Assembly: GCA_024654575.1 (NCBI GenBank)
Contig: JANLHG010000019.1
Location: forward strand, 1-44,807
Source of the DNA: Patescibacteria group bacterium
GTDB lineage: Bacteria; Patescibacteriota; Minisyncoccia; Phycocordibacterales; PALSA-1337
DNA: 44,807 nucleotides
Reading direction: 5' to 3'
Below the pieces are notes generated by a model, which saw only the letters and a program-made list of their open reading frames with translations, ran no database searches and was not told the origin of the DNA. Shown piece by piece: positions 6,981 to 16,737 of the stretch (positions are counted from its first letter, which is position 1; each line of letters starts with the position of its first letter). The translations under genes were made by a program, and so were the position numbers.

Positions 6981-8649
6981 TATAAGTGTCGCACCACATC
7001 TTTTAGCTGTTCAAAGTATTGGAACTGAATATAAGGGAATACCTTTTCTTTATTTAAATAATGAGTTTGGCTACGCTTCGCGAATCCAAGAAATATCAGA
7101 TGGACATTTTTTTATTGGCTCATCAAATTTTTTTGAATATAAAAATATAATTCCAGTTGTACCTCCTTCTGGTGAATATACTTATTATATATTACATTTA
7201 CTGACTGGGTTATCAGTATTAAACACGATTGTATTAGCCAAATTTCTTTTTCCAGCAATATTATTTCTTCTCATATATTTACTTGTATCAAAATTAATCA
7301 AAGACTCACCTAACAACATAAAAAAGATAGGAGCTATCACAGCAGGAATCTTCGTGACTCTTGGTTACGACTTAGTAGATTTTAGAACTGTATTAATGCG
7401 TCTTTTTACTGATACAGACCACAATACTTACCTATCGCTCTGGACTAGACCTGTCAATCCCATAGTCGGAGCAATTTTTTTGTTTTCTTTTCTTATTTTG
7501 ATATTGAATATAATTGAAAATAAAAATCGCAAAACTAATGAGATATTGACTGGTTTAACATTGGCTTTGACTGCTGGTTATTTTTTCTCATTTGCTTTAG
7601 CATGGATTATTCTTTTTTTGCTTACATTGCGATTTTTATGGAAACGTAATTATGCTGTGATTAAAGCATTTTCAGTATCAGCTCTTATTGCAATAATAAT
7701 AGATTTCTTTTATTGGTTAAACGCACTAAAAAGTGTAGCTGGAAATGCCTTAGCTGTAGCTAATCGCAACGGACTTCTTCATTTTCACACGCCAATTTTA
7801 AATAAAGTTTTAATTGTTGCGACTTTAATTTTTATTATTTTAATATGGAAAAAACCCAAAAATGAAACGATATGGTTTTGTGGAATTATGCTTGTATCTG
7901 GTTTTATCGCCTTCAATCAACAAATCATCACCGGACTAACAATCTGGCCATATCATTTTGTGCAATATACAATTCCTTTTTCAGTAATTATTGTCATAAC
8001 AATATGCGGAAACATTCTTGGCAATAAATATCAAAAATATTATATAATGTCTTGTATTGGAATCTCTTCTCTAGTATTTATATTCGCTTTATGGAATATT
8101 CCAACTTACAAAAACTCAATAGAAAATTTTAGAAACATACAACCGGTTGGTCAATTATTTTCATGGCTTAATAATAATGCCGAAAAAGATTGTGTAGTAC
8201 TTGTAGATGAACAAAACGAATACATAAATGAAATGCTACCTGCTGTAACGCATTGTAATGTTTATCGTTCTTTAGATATTAATAGTGGTATTCCAGTAGA
8301 AAGAACTATGTGGAGTTATCTGATAAAACTCAGGCAACAAGGTTTAACCTTGTCTGAGACTGATTCTTATTTAAACTCGCATAAAACTGAAGTTACTTCT
8401 TATTTTTTTACTGATTGGGATAATGTCTTTGGCAAAAAAGATAATCCTGAGTTAGAAAATATTATCAAAAAAGTATCAGAGCAATATAAATCGCTCCTAA
8501 AAAAAGATTTCTCTAACGCATTATCAAAATATAAATTAGATTATATAATCACTACGAAAAAACTTGATTCCTCTATCACACCTATTTTACAAGTCCATAA
8601 TGACTACGAAACATTTTCACTTTATAAATTTACTTCTGCCAAGCGGTAA
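6925..8649 (+). CDS. Multi-TM membrane protein, GT-C-like
   Basis: Repeated hydrophobic helices; overlaps upstream GT by 56 nt. Confidence 0.6.
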   Translation: MNKNGWNIIILSLAILVGSISVAPHLLAVQSIGTEYKGIPFLYLNNEFGYASRIQEISDGHFFIGSSNFFEYKNIIPVVPPSGEYTYYILHLLTGLSVLNTIVLAKFLFPAILFLLIYLLVSKLIKDSPNNIKKIGAITAGIFVTLGYDLVDFRTVLMRLFTDTDHNTYLSLWTRPVNPIVGAIFLFSFLILILNIIENKNRKTNEILTGLTLALTAGYFFSFALAWIILFLLTLRFLWKRNYAVIKAFSVSALIAIIIDFFYWLNALKSVAGNALAVANRNGLLHFHTPILNKVLIVATLIFIILIWKKPKNETIWFCGIMLVSGFIAFNQQIITGLTIWPYHFVQYTIPFSVIIVITICGNILGNKYQKYYIMSCIGISSLVFIFALWNIPTYKNSIENFRNIQPVGQLFSWLNNNAEKDCVVLVDEQNEYINEMLPAVTHCNVYRSLDINSGIPVERTMWSYLIKLRQQGLTLSETDSYLNSHKTEVTSYFFTDWDNVFGKKDNPELENIIKKVSEQYKSLLKKDFSNALSKYKLDYIITTKKLDSSITPILQVHNDYETFSLYKFTSAKR

Positions 8650-9301
8650 AATCTTTGAAAAACTGATCAACAGCTTCAGTAGTTTTAAAATGTTCCACCA
8701 TTGGAATAAAAAACTTCGGTGGAACTGTCACAATGTGTGCTCCGGCAATAAAGGCATCTCTAACATCCTCCACACTTCTTATAGAACCAGCGATAATTTC
8801 AGATTTTGATTTTCCTTCATCCAAAAGTTTACGAGTAGCTGAAACCACATCTTGCGGTTTATCAAGTGCCCCATCTCTAATTCTGCACCAAAATAAACTA
8901 ACGTATCTAGCACCTGCATTAGTAGCTAAAAGTGCCTGAGTAACATTCATACAAGCTGTGCAATTTACTGAAATACCCGCTTTTGACAAAGTATTTATAG
9001 CTTCAAGTTCATTCCAGCCGATTTGTACTTTAATACTTAAATTCTTATACTTGAAAATCTTTTTAAAACGTTTTGCTTGTTCAATAATTTCTTTTGGATC
9101 ACGAGAAAAAACTTCCACGCTCAAACTCAGTTTACTATCATATTTATTAAGCAACGTCACAATCTTTTTTATGTGTTTTTCAAATCCACTTTTTGGCTCT
9201 TTAGCTAAAAGTGAGGGATTCGTAGTTACTCCAGAAATAAAACCTTTTTTTAAAGCATTTTCTATTTCTAATAAATTAGCACTATCTATAAATATTTTCA
9301 T
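8630..9301 (-). CDS. Transaldolase / fructose-6-phosphate aldolase-like
   Basis: MKIFIDSANLLEIENALKKGFISGVTTNPSLLAKE; SIKV; NVTQALLATNAGARYVSLF. Confidence 0.85.
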   Translation of the reverse strand: MKIFIDSANLLEIENALKKGFISGVTTNPSLLAKEPKSGFEKHIKKIVTLLNKYDSKLSLSVEVFSRDPKEIIEQAKRFKKIFKYKNLSIKVQIGWNELEAINTLSKAGISVNCTACMNVTQALLATNAGARYVSLFWCRIRDGALDKPQDVVSATRKLLDEGKSKSEIIAGSIRSVEDVRDAFIAGAHIVTVPPKFFIPMVEHFKTTEAVDQFFKDFTAWQK

Positions 9302-9304
9302 TTT

Positions 9305-9922
9305 TTATTTTTTACTTGCTTTAGCTATTTTTTCTTTCAAACAAAAAGTAATAAGATGAAATAAGACAACATGAAATGACTCCACTAGAGGTGTAGAGTC
9401 CGCTGGAACAACCACAGAAATATCTGACATTTTTTTCATAACTCCTCCATCAAAACCAGAAATTCCAATAGCTTTTCCGCCATTATCTTTTGCAAATTGT
9501 AATGCTTTAATCAGATTTTGAGACCAAGCTCCAGCTTTATCCTTTCCTGCTCCGCCATGTACACTAAAAGCAATTACTACACTACCTTTAGTCCAATAAG
9601 TGTTTAACGCACCAGTATAGGCATCATGCCAACCCCAATCATTAGTAGCAGCACTTATCATAGGAATGTTATCAGCAAGAGCAATGGCACGAATACCTTT
9701 TTCGTGTGGATGTTCAATAGTAGTTTTTATCAAATCCCCTACAAAATGTGTAGCTGTACCTGCCGAACCACCATTACCTATCACAAATACCCATTTCCCT
9801 TTTTTCCAAGCATCAAAAAGTGTGTCTACAACAGCAGAAATAGCATTAGATTGCTTTTCAAGTTTTTTTGAAATCTCCTCACTATCCGTCAAGTACTTCT
9901 TAATATAATCCTTATTAGGCAT
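9305..9922 (-). CDS. gmhA: SIS-domain sugar isomerase, GmhA-like (sedoheptulose-7-phosphate isomerase)
   Basis: VFVIGNGGSAGTATHFVGDL; gene context with gmhB/hddA. Confidence 0.8.
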   Translation of the reverse strand: MPNKDYIKKYLTDSEEISKKLEKQSNAISAVVDTLFDAWKKGKWVFVIGNGGSAGTATHFVGDLIKTTIEHPHEKGIRAIALADNIPMISAATNDWGWHDAYTGALNTYWTKGSVVIAFSVHGGAGKDKAGAWSQNLIKALQFAKDNGGKAIGISGFDGGVMKKMSDISVVVPADSTPLVESFHVVLFHLITFCLKEKIAKASKK

Positions 9923-9969
9923 AGAAACTATTCTACTCTCTTGATTTATTTTTGCAACAAATTATTATA

Positions 9970-9998
9970 ATAAAAAATGCCCCGATTGAATCGGGACA
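9970..9998 (-). terminator. Rho-independent terminator downstream of the NUDIX-like gene
   Basis: Minus strand: cccgat-tca-atcggg followed by CATTTTTTATT. Confidence 0.7.
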
Positions 9999-10017
9999 CT
10001 ATGACCTAAATGAAACA

Positions 10018-10590
10018 TCACAGAATCAATTTTCCAGATTCATAAAGAAAATGGGCGAAGATTCCAGCGACTGTTGCGGTATCTTTAATCTCTCCAGATT
10101 TTATTTTTTGCCAAACTTCTTCTGGAGTAAGAATAATGATACCAACTCCCTGCTTTTCATCCTGTTCTTTAACTTCAGATGTCAGTTCACAATCGAAAGC
10201 CAGAAAAATATGGCAACGATTATCAATTCGGTCTGTTTGAGGAAAAAATCCGTATTCATTCAACCGGACAAGGCGTTTAGGTTTATACCCAATTTCCGCG
10301 ACCATCTCTTCAACAACCTGATTCTCGTGTGCGATATCATCAGGGCACCCACCCGCCACTGATTCAATACTCATACCAGAAACGGGTTTACACTGATGAG
10401 CGAAAAGAAAACTACCGTTCTTTGTGCGTGCACTCACAAGCACATGTCCATTCCCCTTCATTTCGACAAGCAAGAAGTTCTTGATAATCTTGCCGTTGTT
10501 GAAATGCACATCAACCTTAGTCGCTGTAACCCATTGGTCATCGTGGACCACCTTTTTTCTTTCTATCGTTCGATCTGTTGCAATTTTCAT
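10018..10590 (-). CDS. NUDIX-like hydrolase with a degenerate Nudix box
   Basis: AGGCPDDIAHENQVVEEMVAEIGY; overall NUDIX-like layout. Confidence 0.6.
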   Translation of the reverse strand: MKIATDRTIERKKVVHDDQWVTATKVDVHFNNGKIIKNFLLVEMKGNGHVLVSARTKNGSFLFAHQCKPVSGMSIESVAGGCPDDIAHENQVVEEMVAEIGYKPKRLVRLNEYGFFPQTDRIDNRCHIFLAFDCELTSEVKEQDEKQGVGIIILTPEEVWQKIKSGEIKDTATVAGIFAHFLYESGKLIL

Positions 10591-10630
10591 TGCAATTCCT
10601 TTCGTTGATTGTTCTCACTTTACTAAATAC

Positions 10631-10659
10631 AGTATAATATACTTAATCTAGTTTGTCAA
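10631..10659 (-). promoter_or_regulatory. Promoter of the NUDIX-like gene (TTGACA-N17-TATACT)
   Basis: tgtcaa 10654-10659, agtata 10631-10636; leader carries GAAAGGA 6 nt before ATG. Confidence 0.75.
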
Positions 10660-11193
10660 AATAGTAATTAAACCTTCATTATCTGTAAAATTTTTAATTC
10701 TATAATCTGCTTCTAAATCAGTATTATAAGAAGCTTCCATAAGGATACTTTTACAACCAGCTAATTTTGACGCTTCCGTATCATTTTCAGTATCGCCAAG
10801 AAAAAAAGATTTAGAAAGGTCAATATTCCATTTTCTTGAAGCAGATAAAAGCATTCCCGGTTTCGGTTTACGACAATCACAATTCTCGTTTGGATGATGA
10901 AAACAAATAAAAATATCATCAAAAGGCAACTTCGCCACTTTGGATTGCACATAGTCAAAATCTTCTTGACTGATGTTGCCGTATTTAATGTCTGGTTGAT
11001 TAGTTGCCAAGATTGCAAGATATCCAAGTTTTTTTACGGTTTCAATAGCTTCAACAACATTGGGTAAAAATCCCCCTTTTTCATCAAATTCTTTTTTACT
11101 ATATGCGGGTGTTGGTTTACCATTACGAATAATAGTTTTTAAAATAACTCCATCTCTATCAAAAAATACCGCTTTTGTTTTTAATTCAGACAT
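10648..11193 (-). CDS. gmhB: HAD phosphatase, D-glycero-D-manno-heptose 1,7-bisphosphate 7-phosphatase-like
   Basis: VFFDRDGVI; Cys-rich CFHHPNENCDCRKPKPGM; FLGDTENDTEAS. Confidence 0.85.
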   Translation of the reverse strand: MSELKTKAVFFDRDGVILKTIIRNGKPTPAYSKKEFDEKGGFLPNVVEAIETVKKLGYLAILATNQPDIKYGNISQEDFDYVQSKVAKLPFDDIFICFHHPNENCDCRKPKPGMLLSASRKWNIDLSKSFFLGDTENDTEASKLAGCKSILMEASYNTDLEADYRIKNFTDNEGLITILTN

Positions 11194-11200
11194 TTTAATT

Positions 11201-12184
11201 TTATGGTTTAATTACGTGAACTCTAGCACCTTGATTATCTAATTCAAAATCCATTTCACGCATTTTGAAAGATTTAAGAGCTTTTCTTACATTTTTTTTA
11301 ATTTTTGGAGAAGAACAGTAAAACATAAAATAACCTCCGCCACCTGCACCCATTATTTTTCCTCCAAGTGCCCCCGCTTTACAAGCTTCTTCATATATTT
11401 TATCAAATAAGTCACTACTCATTTTATTAGACATAGTTTTTTTAATTTCCCAGTGTTCATTCATAAGTTTACCAAAACTATCCAAATCTCCTTTCATAAA
11501 ACATTTTAAAATTTTTTTACCGATAGTTTTTGTCTTATGTTTTGATTCTAAAATTTTTGTCTGATCTTGTTCTGCAAGAATATGTTTACTTTCACGAACT
11601 ACTCCCGTGTAATAAAATAAACTATTTTTGAAAAACTTTTTAATAACTTTTGAGTCTATTTTCGGCTTCTTTATTTTTATGTTACCCTTCTTATCTATAT
11701 CCAAAACAACAAAACCTCCCAATGAACATACATACGGATCCTGTACCCCATCTGGTAATTTAAGGGCACGTGTTAATTCAAATGATTTTTCAGATGCTTT
11801 TTTATTACTAATTTTTTTACCACAGAAAGTTGATAGGCCTTTTATAACAGCAACAGCACAAGCTCCAGAAGAACCTAAACCTGTACCTGCAGGAGTATCA
11901 GCTTTAAAAGAAATGGCCACTTTATTTTTGATACCATGCATTATGAGTGCTTGCCGAGCTATTTCGTGACTAATATTTTTGACATCAGAAACAGATTCAA
12001 AATGTTTGTAATGAACATGAATAAAGTCGTCCGAACGAGGTTCTTTTATAAACACATCCATATAAAGATTGATTGTAACGCCAAATATAAACCCTCCATG
12101 TTTTTCATAATATGATGGTAAATCGGTAGAACCTCCACCTAAAGACAAACGAAAAGGTACCCGACTAATAATAATTTTTGACAT
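11201..12184 (-). CDS. hddA: GHMP kinase, D-glycero-D-manno-heptose 7-phosphate kinase-like
   Basis: RVPFRLSLGGGSTDLPSYYEKHGG; GTGLGSSGACAVAVIKGL; KIMGAGGGGYFMFY. Confidence 0.85.
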   Translation of the reverse strand: MSKIIISRVPFRLSLGGGSTDLPSYYEKHGGFIFGVTINLYMDVFIKEPRSDDFIHVHYKHFESVSDVKNISHEIARQALIMHGIKNKVAISFKADTPAGTGLGSSGACAVAVIKGLSTFCGKKISNKKASEKSFELTRALKLPDGVQDPYVCSLGGFVVLDIDKKGNIKIKKPKIDSKVIKKFFKNSLFYYTGVVRESKHILAEQDQTKILESKHKTKTIGKKILKCFMKGDLDSFGKLMNEHWEIKKTMSNKMSSDLFDKIYEEACKAGALGGKIMGAGGGGYFMFYCSSPKIKKNVRKALKSFKMREMDFELDNQGARVHVIKP

Positions 12185-12188
12185 ATTT

Positions 12189-14174
12189 TTACAGTATAAA
12201 CTTTTTTAATTTTTTGGCTATAGTCACCGAAGTTATAATTTTACCTTCAAGAACAGAAAAACATCCAAAACCATGATTAACCAAACTCGTAACCCTATCA
12301 TCATTCTTTTTAGAAGATTTATCTATAGTTAAAGCCACAAATATTGACTTCACATATGTAGCTTGTTTTAAAATAGGTAACCACTGCGAAGACCGTTTCA
12401 ACATTTTCAATATCCTAGGTTTAACATTTTTTTTCCATTTTTGAAAATCTTTATCAGAATATATTTTCTTTGAAGTATGAACCGAAAGAGGTACATCACC
12501 AAAAGTATAGAAATCAGTATTACCTAACGGAACAATAGTTGTAAATGGTCCATCTACCACCATAACAGCTTGAGGTTTTTGTTCTTTTATTTGGATAACT
12601 GAAAACTCTTTAAATCTATATTCCAATTCCCTTTTAGAAAAACCCAGCATATCAACAACTGTATTGTAATTAGCGTAAGTAGCATTAATTACATAATCAA
12701 ACGCTTCAGTTTTATAACCACTATTTGAACTAAAAGTTAGCACTTTTTTTCCATCTTTTGCTATCTTTATTTTTTTTACTTCAGATGAAAGTTTTAATGA
12801 TATATTTTTACTTCTTATTTTTTCTTTCATTATTTTTTTCAAAAGACCATAATCATAAACTGCTTCATTCGTCTTTATACAAGAAACTACTTCATCTTTA
12901 TTTAAAAAACCTTCAGTGGGATATTCTTCTTTATAATAAAGTTTGTTATCGTGACACATTTTTTCAAACCCCTCTTTTGTAATTTTTGAACCTTCACATG
13001 CCACTGCTATATAACTTGGAATGTTTACAATTGCCTTTCCATACATTTCTTCAAAATCAGTCGTAGATTCTTTTATTTGTTTTATTGTTTCTGGACTTCT
13101 AGGATAGTGGTAACCTTGATGATGGCGATACTGGTTAGCGTATGATGCTTCTGTTAAAATATCTTTATGTCTCTCAAAAATAGTCACTTTAAACTTTTCT
13201 CCGAGAATAGATGCTGTAGTCATTCCGAAAATTCCCGCTCCTATAATTGCAATATTTGGTTTTGTTTGATTTACGATTGACCGTTCTGCGATTGAGACAA
13301 TTCGTGCACCAATTTCTCCGTCCGGAAATATTATTTTTTTATCATTCATCACATCAATAAAACACTTAATTTCTTTCACAAGTGGTTCTTCCCCTTCGGC
13401 TTTTATTATTTTTTGATTACCATCTTTAAATACAATTTTTAATTCCCAATTTGCAAAATTTGCTTCAAAAAAATCTATGTTACCTTTCTTTAGATAAAAT
13501 TTAAGTACACGCTCTTTTTTATCACCCTCCCAGCCAATTCTACATAGAACATTCAATCCCTTTTCATATCTTAAATCAATATTAGTTATTCTTTCATTTT
13601 GTTTGGACCATATAGCTGATGGATTTTTTTTGTAAAGTGCGTCAATAATATCAAAAAGATGAAGTAATTCTAACGGAGCAGATAAACCAGTATCAGTTTC
13701 TATAGGACTCACAAAAAATCCCTCTACTTTTTCCAATACATTAGATTTTGGTATATGTTTTTTTAATAAATAAAGAAGTGAATGAAAACGGAAAATATGT
13801 CCCACCATAAGCTTTTTTTTATATTTTTTAGCTAAGCGAGAAAGCTTTACAGAGTCTTTATAATTAGAAGCAAGAGGTTTTTCTACAAAAACATCCACGA
13901 AAGGTAAACATTTTTTTACAATTTCAAAATGAGTATCAATGGGTGTAACAATATCAACCGCATCAACTTCACTCAAAAGAGTTTCCGTAATTTCTGTAAA
14001 AACAGGAACATTAAACTCTTTAGATATTTGTTCTCTTGATTTTTTTGATTTTACTACAACGCCATATAATGAAATTATATTTTCACTATCAAGCTGTTTA
14101 AGTACCCTTAGATGTTTTCTACCAAATCTTCCAGCACCTATCAATAAAATTTTTATTTTTTTATTATTACTCAT
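12189..14174 (-). CDS. Fusion: Gfo/Idh/MocA oxidoreductase (N) + FAD-dependent DAO-like oxidoreductase (C)
   Basis: N: ILLIGAGRFGRKHLRVL...VDVFVEKPLA; C: NIAIIGAGIFGMTTASILGEKFKVTIFER...VTSLVNHGFGCFSVLEGKI; one continuous ORF. Confidence 0.85.
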   Translation of the reverse strand: MSNNKKIKILLIGAGRFGRKHLRVLKQLDSENIISLYGVVVKSKKSREQISKEFNVPVFTEITETLLSEVDAVDIVTPIDTHFEIVKKCLPFVDVFVEKPLASNYKDSVKLSRLAKKYKKKLMVGHIFRFHSLLYLLKKHIPKSNVLEKVEGFFVSPIETDTGLSAPLELLHLFDIIDALYKKNPSAIWSKQNERITNIDLRYEKGLNVLCRIGWEGDKKERVLKFYLKKGNIDFFEANFANWELKIVFKDGNQKIIKAEGEEPLVKEIKCFIDVMNDKKIIFPDGEIGARIVSIAERSIVNQTKPNIAIIGAGIFGMTTASILGEKFKVTIFERHKDILTEASYANQYRHHQGYHYPRSPETIKQIKESTTDFEEMYGKAIVNIPSYIAVACEGSKITKEGFEKMCHDNKLYYKEEYPTEGFLNKDEVVSCIKTNEAVYDYGLLKKIMKEKIRSKNISLKLSSEVKKIKIAKDGKKVLTFSSNSGYKTEAFDYVINATYANYNTVVDMLGFSKRELEYRFKEFSVIQIKEQKPQAVMVVDGPFTTIVPLGNTDFYTFGDVPLSVHTSKKIYSDKDFQKWKKNVKPRILKMLKRSSQWLPILKQATYVKSIFVALTIDKSSKKNDDRVTSLVNHGFGCFSVLEGKIITSVTIAKKLKKFIL

Positions 14175-15093
14175 TTTCTATGATATTCCCGATCATATAA
14201 GGAGAACGATTAGGGTTATCATAATAAATAAGTAACATCATCTCGGCCAAAAGTCCTATCATAAAAAGTAAAACACCCAGAATAGCGAAAAGTGTGCCGA
14301 CAATTGGAAGTGGTGTTTCGGTAATATTCAAAATATGCATCAACCTTAATCCCACAGAAAAACCAAAAAATATTAACGACAAGATAATACAAACCAAACC
14401 CCAACCACCAAAAAAACGTAGAGGTTTTGAAAAGTATTTTACAAAAAATACCATACTCAAAAAATCAAAAACACCTTTAATCATCTTTGAAATACGAATC
14501 TTTGAAGTTCCAGCTTGTCGATAATGAAATGTGACAGGTACTTCTGTAATTCTTGCCCCTCGTTCTTTAGCCACCGCAACAAGAAATACCTGCGATTCTC
14601 CTCTTAAACGAAAATCTTTTATAAACTTACTTCTATAAACTTTTAAACCGCAACCAAAATCGTGAATTTTTACTCCAAGTATAAGTCTTGCGAAAAAATT
14701 AGCAAAAAAGGAAAAAATCATTCTACTTGTAGCATCTTTTCGTCCAACTCGTCTACCGATTACAACATCAAATCCTTCTTCCATTTTTTTTAAAAGAGTT
14801 ATTATTTCAGCCGGATCATTTTGTAAATCAGCATCAAGTAATGCTATTTTATCGCCACGCGAACTATAAATTCCAGTATCAATCGCAGCTGTTTGACCAT
14901 AATTTCTTTGAAGTGATATTAATCTCAGTGATTTAAACCTTGAAGCAATTTCTCTTGTCTTATCCTTTGAACCATCATTAACAAAAATAATCTCATAAGA
15001 TTCTTGTTGACTACTCATTACATCAAAAATACGCTTATAAAGCTCTGTAACGGTCTTTTCTTCGTTAAAAATGGGTACAATGACTGATATCAT
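14167..15093 (-). CDS. GT2 polyprenyl-phosphate glycosyltransferase with C-terminal TM helices (DPM1/ArnC-like)
   Basis: MISVIVPIFNEEKTVTELYKRI; ALLDADLQNDP; start placed at internal ATG because the ORF otherwise crosses a terminator. Confidence 0.88.
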   Translation of the reverse strand: MISVIVPIFNEEKTVTELYKRIFDVMSSQQESYEIIFVNDGSKDKTREIASRFKSLRLISLQRNYGQTAAIDTGIYSSRGDKIALLDADLQNDPAEIITLLKKMEEGFDVVIGRRVGRKDATSRMIFSFFANFFARLILGVKIHDFGCGLKVYRSKFIKDFRLRGESQVFLVAVAKERGARITEVPVTFHYRQAGTSKIRISKMIKGVFDFLSMVFFVKYFSKPLRFFGGWGLVCIILSLIFFGFSVGLRLMHILNITETPLPIVGTLFAILGVLLFMIGLLAEMMLLIYYDNPNRSPYMIGNIIENE

Positions 15094-15116
15094 AATCGGC
15101 TCATTATATAAAAAAA

Positions 15117-15137
15117 GCGGGGTTTTATCAACCCCGC
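15117..15137 (-). terminator. Rho-independent terminator of the radical SAM gene
   Basis: gcggggtt-ttatc-aaccccgc; minus-strand exit GCTTTTTTTATA. Confidence 0.85.
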
Positions 15138-15158
15138 CTTGTGTTTTTTGGACCAAAA

Positions 15159-16703
15159 TTAAGATGAAACTAATTTCGTTGCACTACTTGACCAGCGATG
15201 TCCAGCACTGGCTTCGATCCGTGAAGCAATATATTGCTTGGAATTTGCGTAATCCCATCCCCAATCCCTGAGTTCAACTATTCTTTCTGGAGCCACTGTG
15301 GTGTTTTTACACACCGCATGCTTCCAGTTAAATATGTCGGGGTTGAAATTAGAATCAAGATGACCATTTCTGATCGCGTAATCAAACAACTCTGATCCGG
15401 GAAACGGAATAGGAATGAAGAATGTGCAATACGGGGCGCCGGCTTCGACGATTCGCTTGCCCATTTCGATACTAGCCATGATTTCAGCTTCCGTTTCGTC
15501 CGGAAAACCAATCATCATATTAATCGGCGAAACAATGTTGAGTTCCGCCGCGATTTTTACCAACTCGTAAATGTCGAGTGTAGCGTGATTAAGCTTATTG
15601 GTCGCATATTTCTGGAGAATCCGCTGATTGGCAGACTCAACCGGAAACACGATCTGATCAAAACCACAATCACGCAAGAGTGTTAGGTATTCTTTATCAA
15701 TAACGAGACGACCTGCTTCCTTCTTTTGTAAATGAACCAGATTGACGCCGTTAATCGCACCAATTGAGAACCCCATTTCGCGCATACGGGTGAACATGTC
15801 CATTACCCGAGCTTTGTTGGCCAGAAGACTATCGTCTTCGAAGAAAAGTCTCGAAACGCCTAAATCCTTTAGACGATGAATCTCTTCCATGACTCTGTCC
15901 ACTGACTTGAGACGTAATGATCCAATACCGCCAGTCTCGTCCCCATGATCCTTCTCCTTAGAAATATGGCAATACCAACACTTAAACGGACAACCCGATG
16001 AAGTGTCGATTGGGCCATACCTGCCAGGTTTGATAGAGAGAACGGCATGACTTGAGGCAATTCCATCATAGTGTTTGAACGGTAGCTTCTCCCACGTAGG
16101 GAAAGGCAACTCATCCAAGTTTTGATAGACATCGTCCGGGGCAAGACATCTGCGAATGACCTTACCATCCCTCATTGTGATGGTGCCAGAAACTTCAGCG
16201 ATATCACTACCTTTTATCCACGCTCTTATCATATTGACTATGATTTTCTCTCCTTTAGTCGAGCAAATCGCGTCAACATTCCCTGTTTTCAAGAGTCGTT
16301 CGGGTAAACTTCGAGCGTTTACTCCGCCCATGAGTACTAGAATATCACGAGAGACAGCTTTCACTGCTGACGCAATTTCAAGTGCAATATTACTTTGTGG
16401 AGTAAAGTTTGAACTCACTCCCACAACACTGTAACTTCCGCGAGCAATATACTCTTGGATGTCTTCCGTCGTCATACCGATACGAACTAGACCATTGGCC
16501 TGCTTCACACTTCGGTAAAACGTGTCCTTCAAATTGGCACTTTCAGGCCCAACTGAAGCGTCAAGAATATCAACCTGATATCCCGCATTCTCAAGAGCCC
16601 CAGCTAAGTAAAGCGGTCCAAGTGAACCGTCAGGCCGAGGTGTCTCGATGTCCATAAGCTGAGTCGGTGGGTAGATCAGCAATACCTTTGGTTCTTTTTT
16701 CAT
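15159..16703 (-). CDS. B12-binding-type radical SAM protein
   Basis: N-terminal B12-binding-like KVLLIYPPTQ...GPLYLAGALENAGYQVDILDA; SSGCPFKCWYCHISK CxxxCxxC motif. Confidence 0.9.
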   Translation of the reverse strand: MKKEPKVLLIYPPTQLMDIETPRPDGSLGPLYLAGALENAGYQVDILDASVGPESANLKDTFYRSVKQANGLVRIGMTTEDIQEYIARGSYSVVGVSSNFTPQSNIALEIASAVKAVSRDILVLMGGVNARSLPERLLKTGNVDAICSTKGEKIIVNMIRAWIKGSDIAEVSGTITMRDGKVIRRCLAPDDVYQNLDELPFPTWEKLPFKHYDGIASSHAVLSIKPGRYGPIDTSSGCPFKCWYCHISKEKDHGDETGGIGSLRLKSVDRVMEEIHRLKDLGVSRLFFEDDSLLANKARVMDMFTRMREMGFSIGAINGVNLVHLQKKEAGRLVIDKEYLTLLRDCGFDQIVFPVESANQRILQKYATNKLNHATLDIYELVKIAAELNIVSPINMMIGFPDETEAEIMASIEMGKRIVEAGAPYCTFFIPIPFPGSELFDYAIRNGHLDSNFNPDIFNWKHAVCKNTTVAPERIVELRDWGWDYANSKQYIASRIEASAGHRWSSSATKLVSS

Positions 16704-16737
16704 TCAAAGACCTTTTTTCCTTTCTGAAATCATCCTA

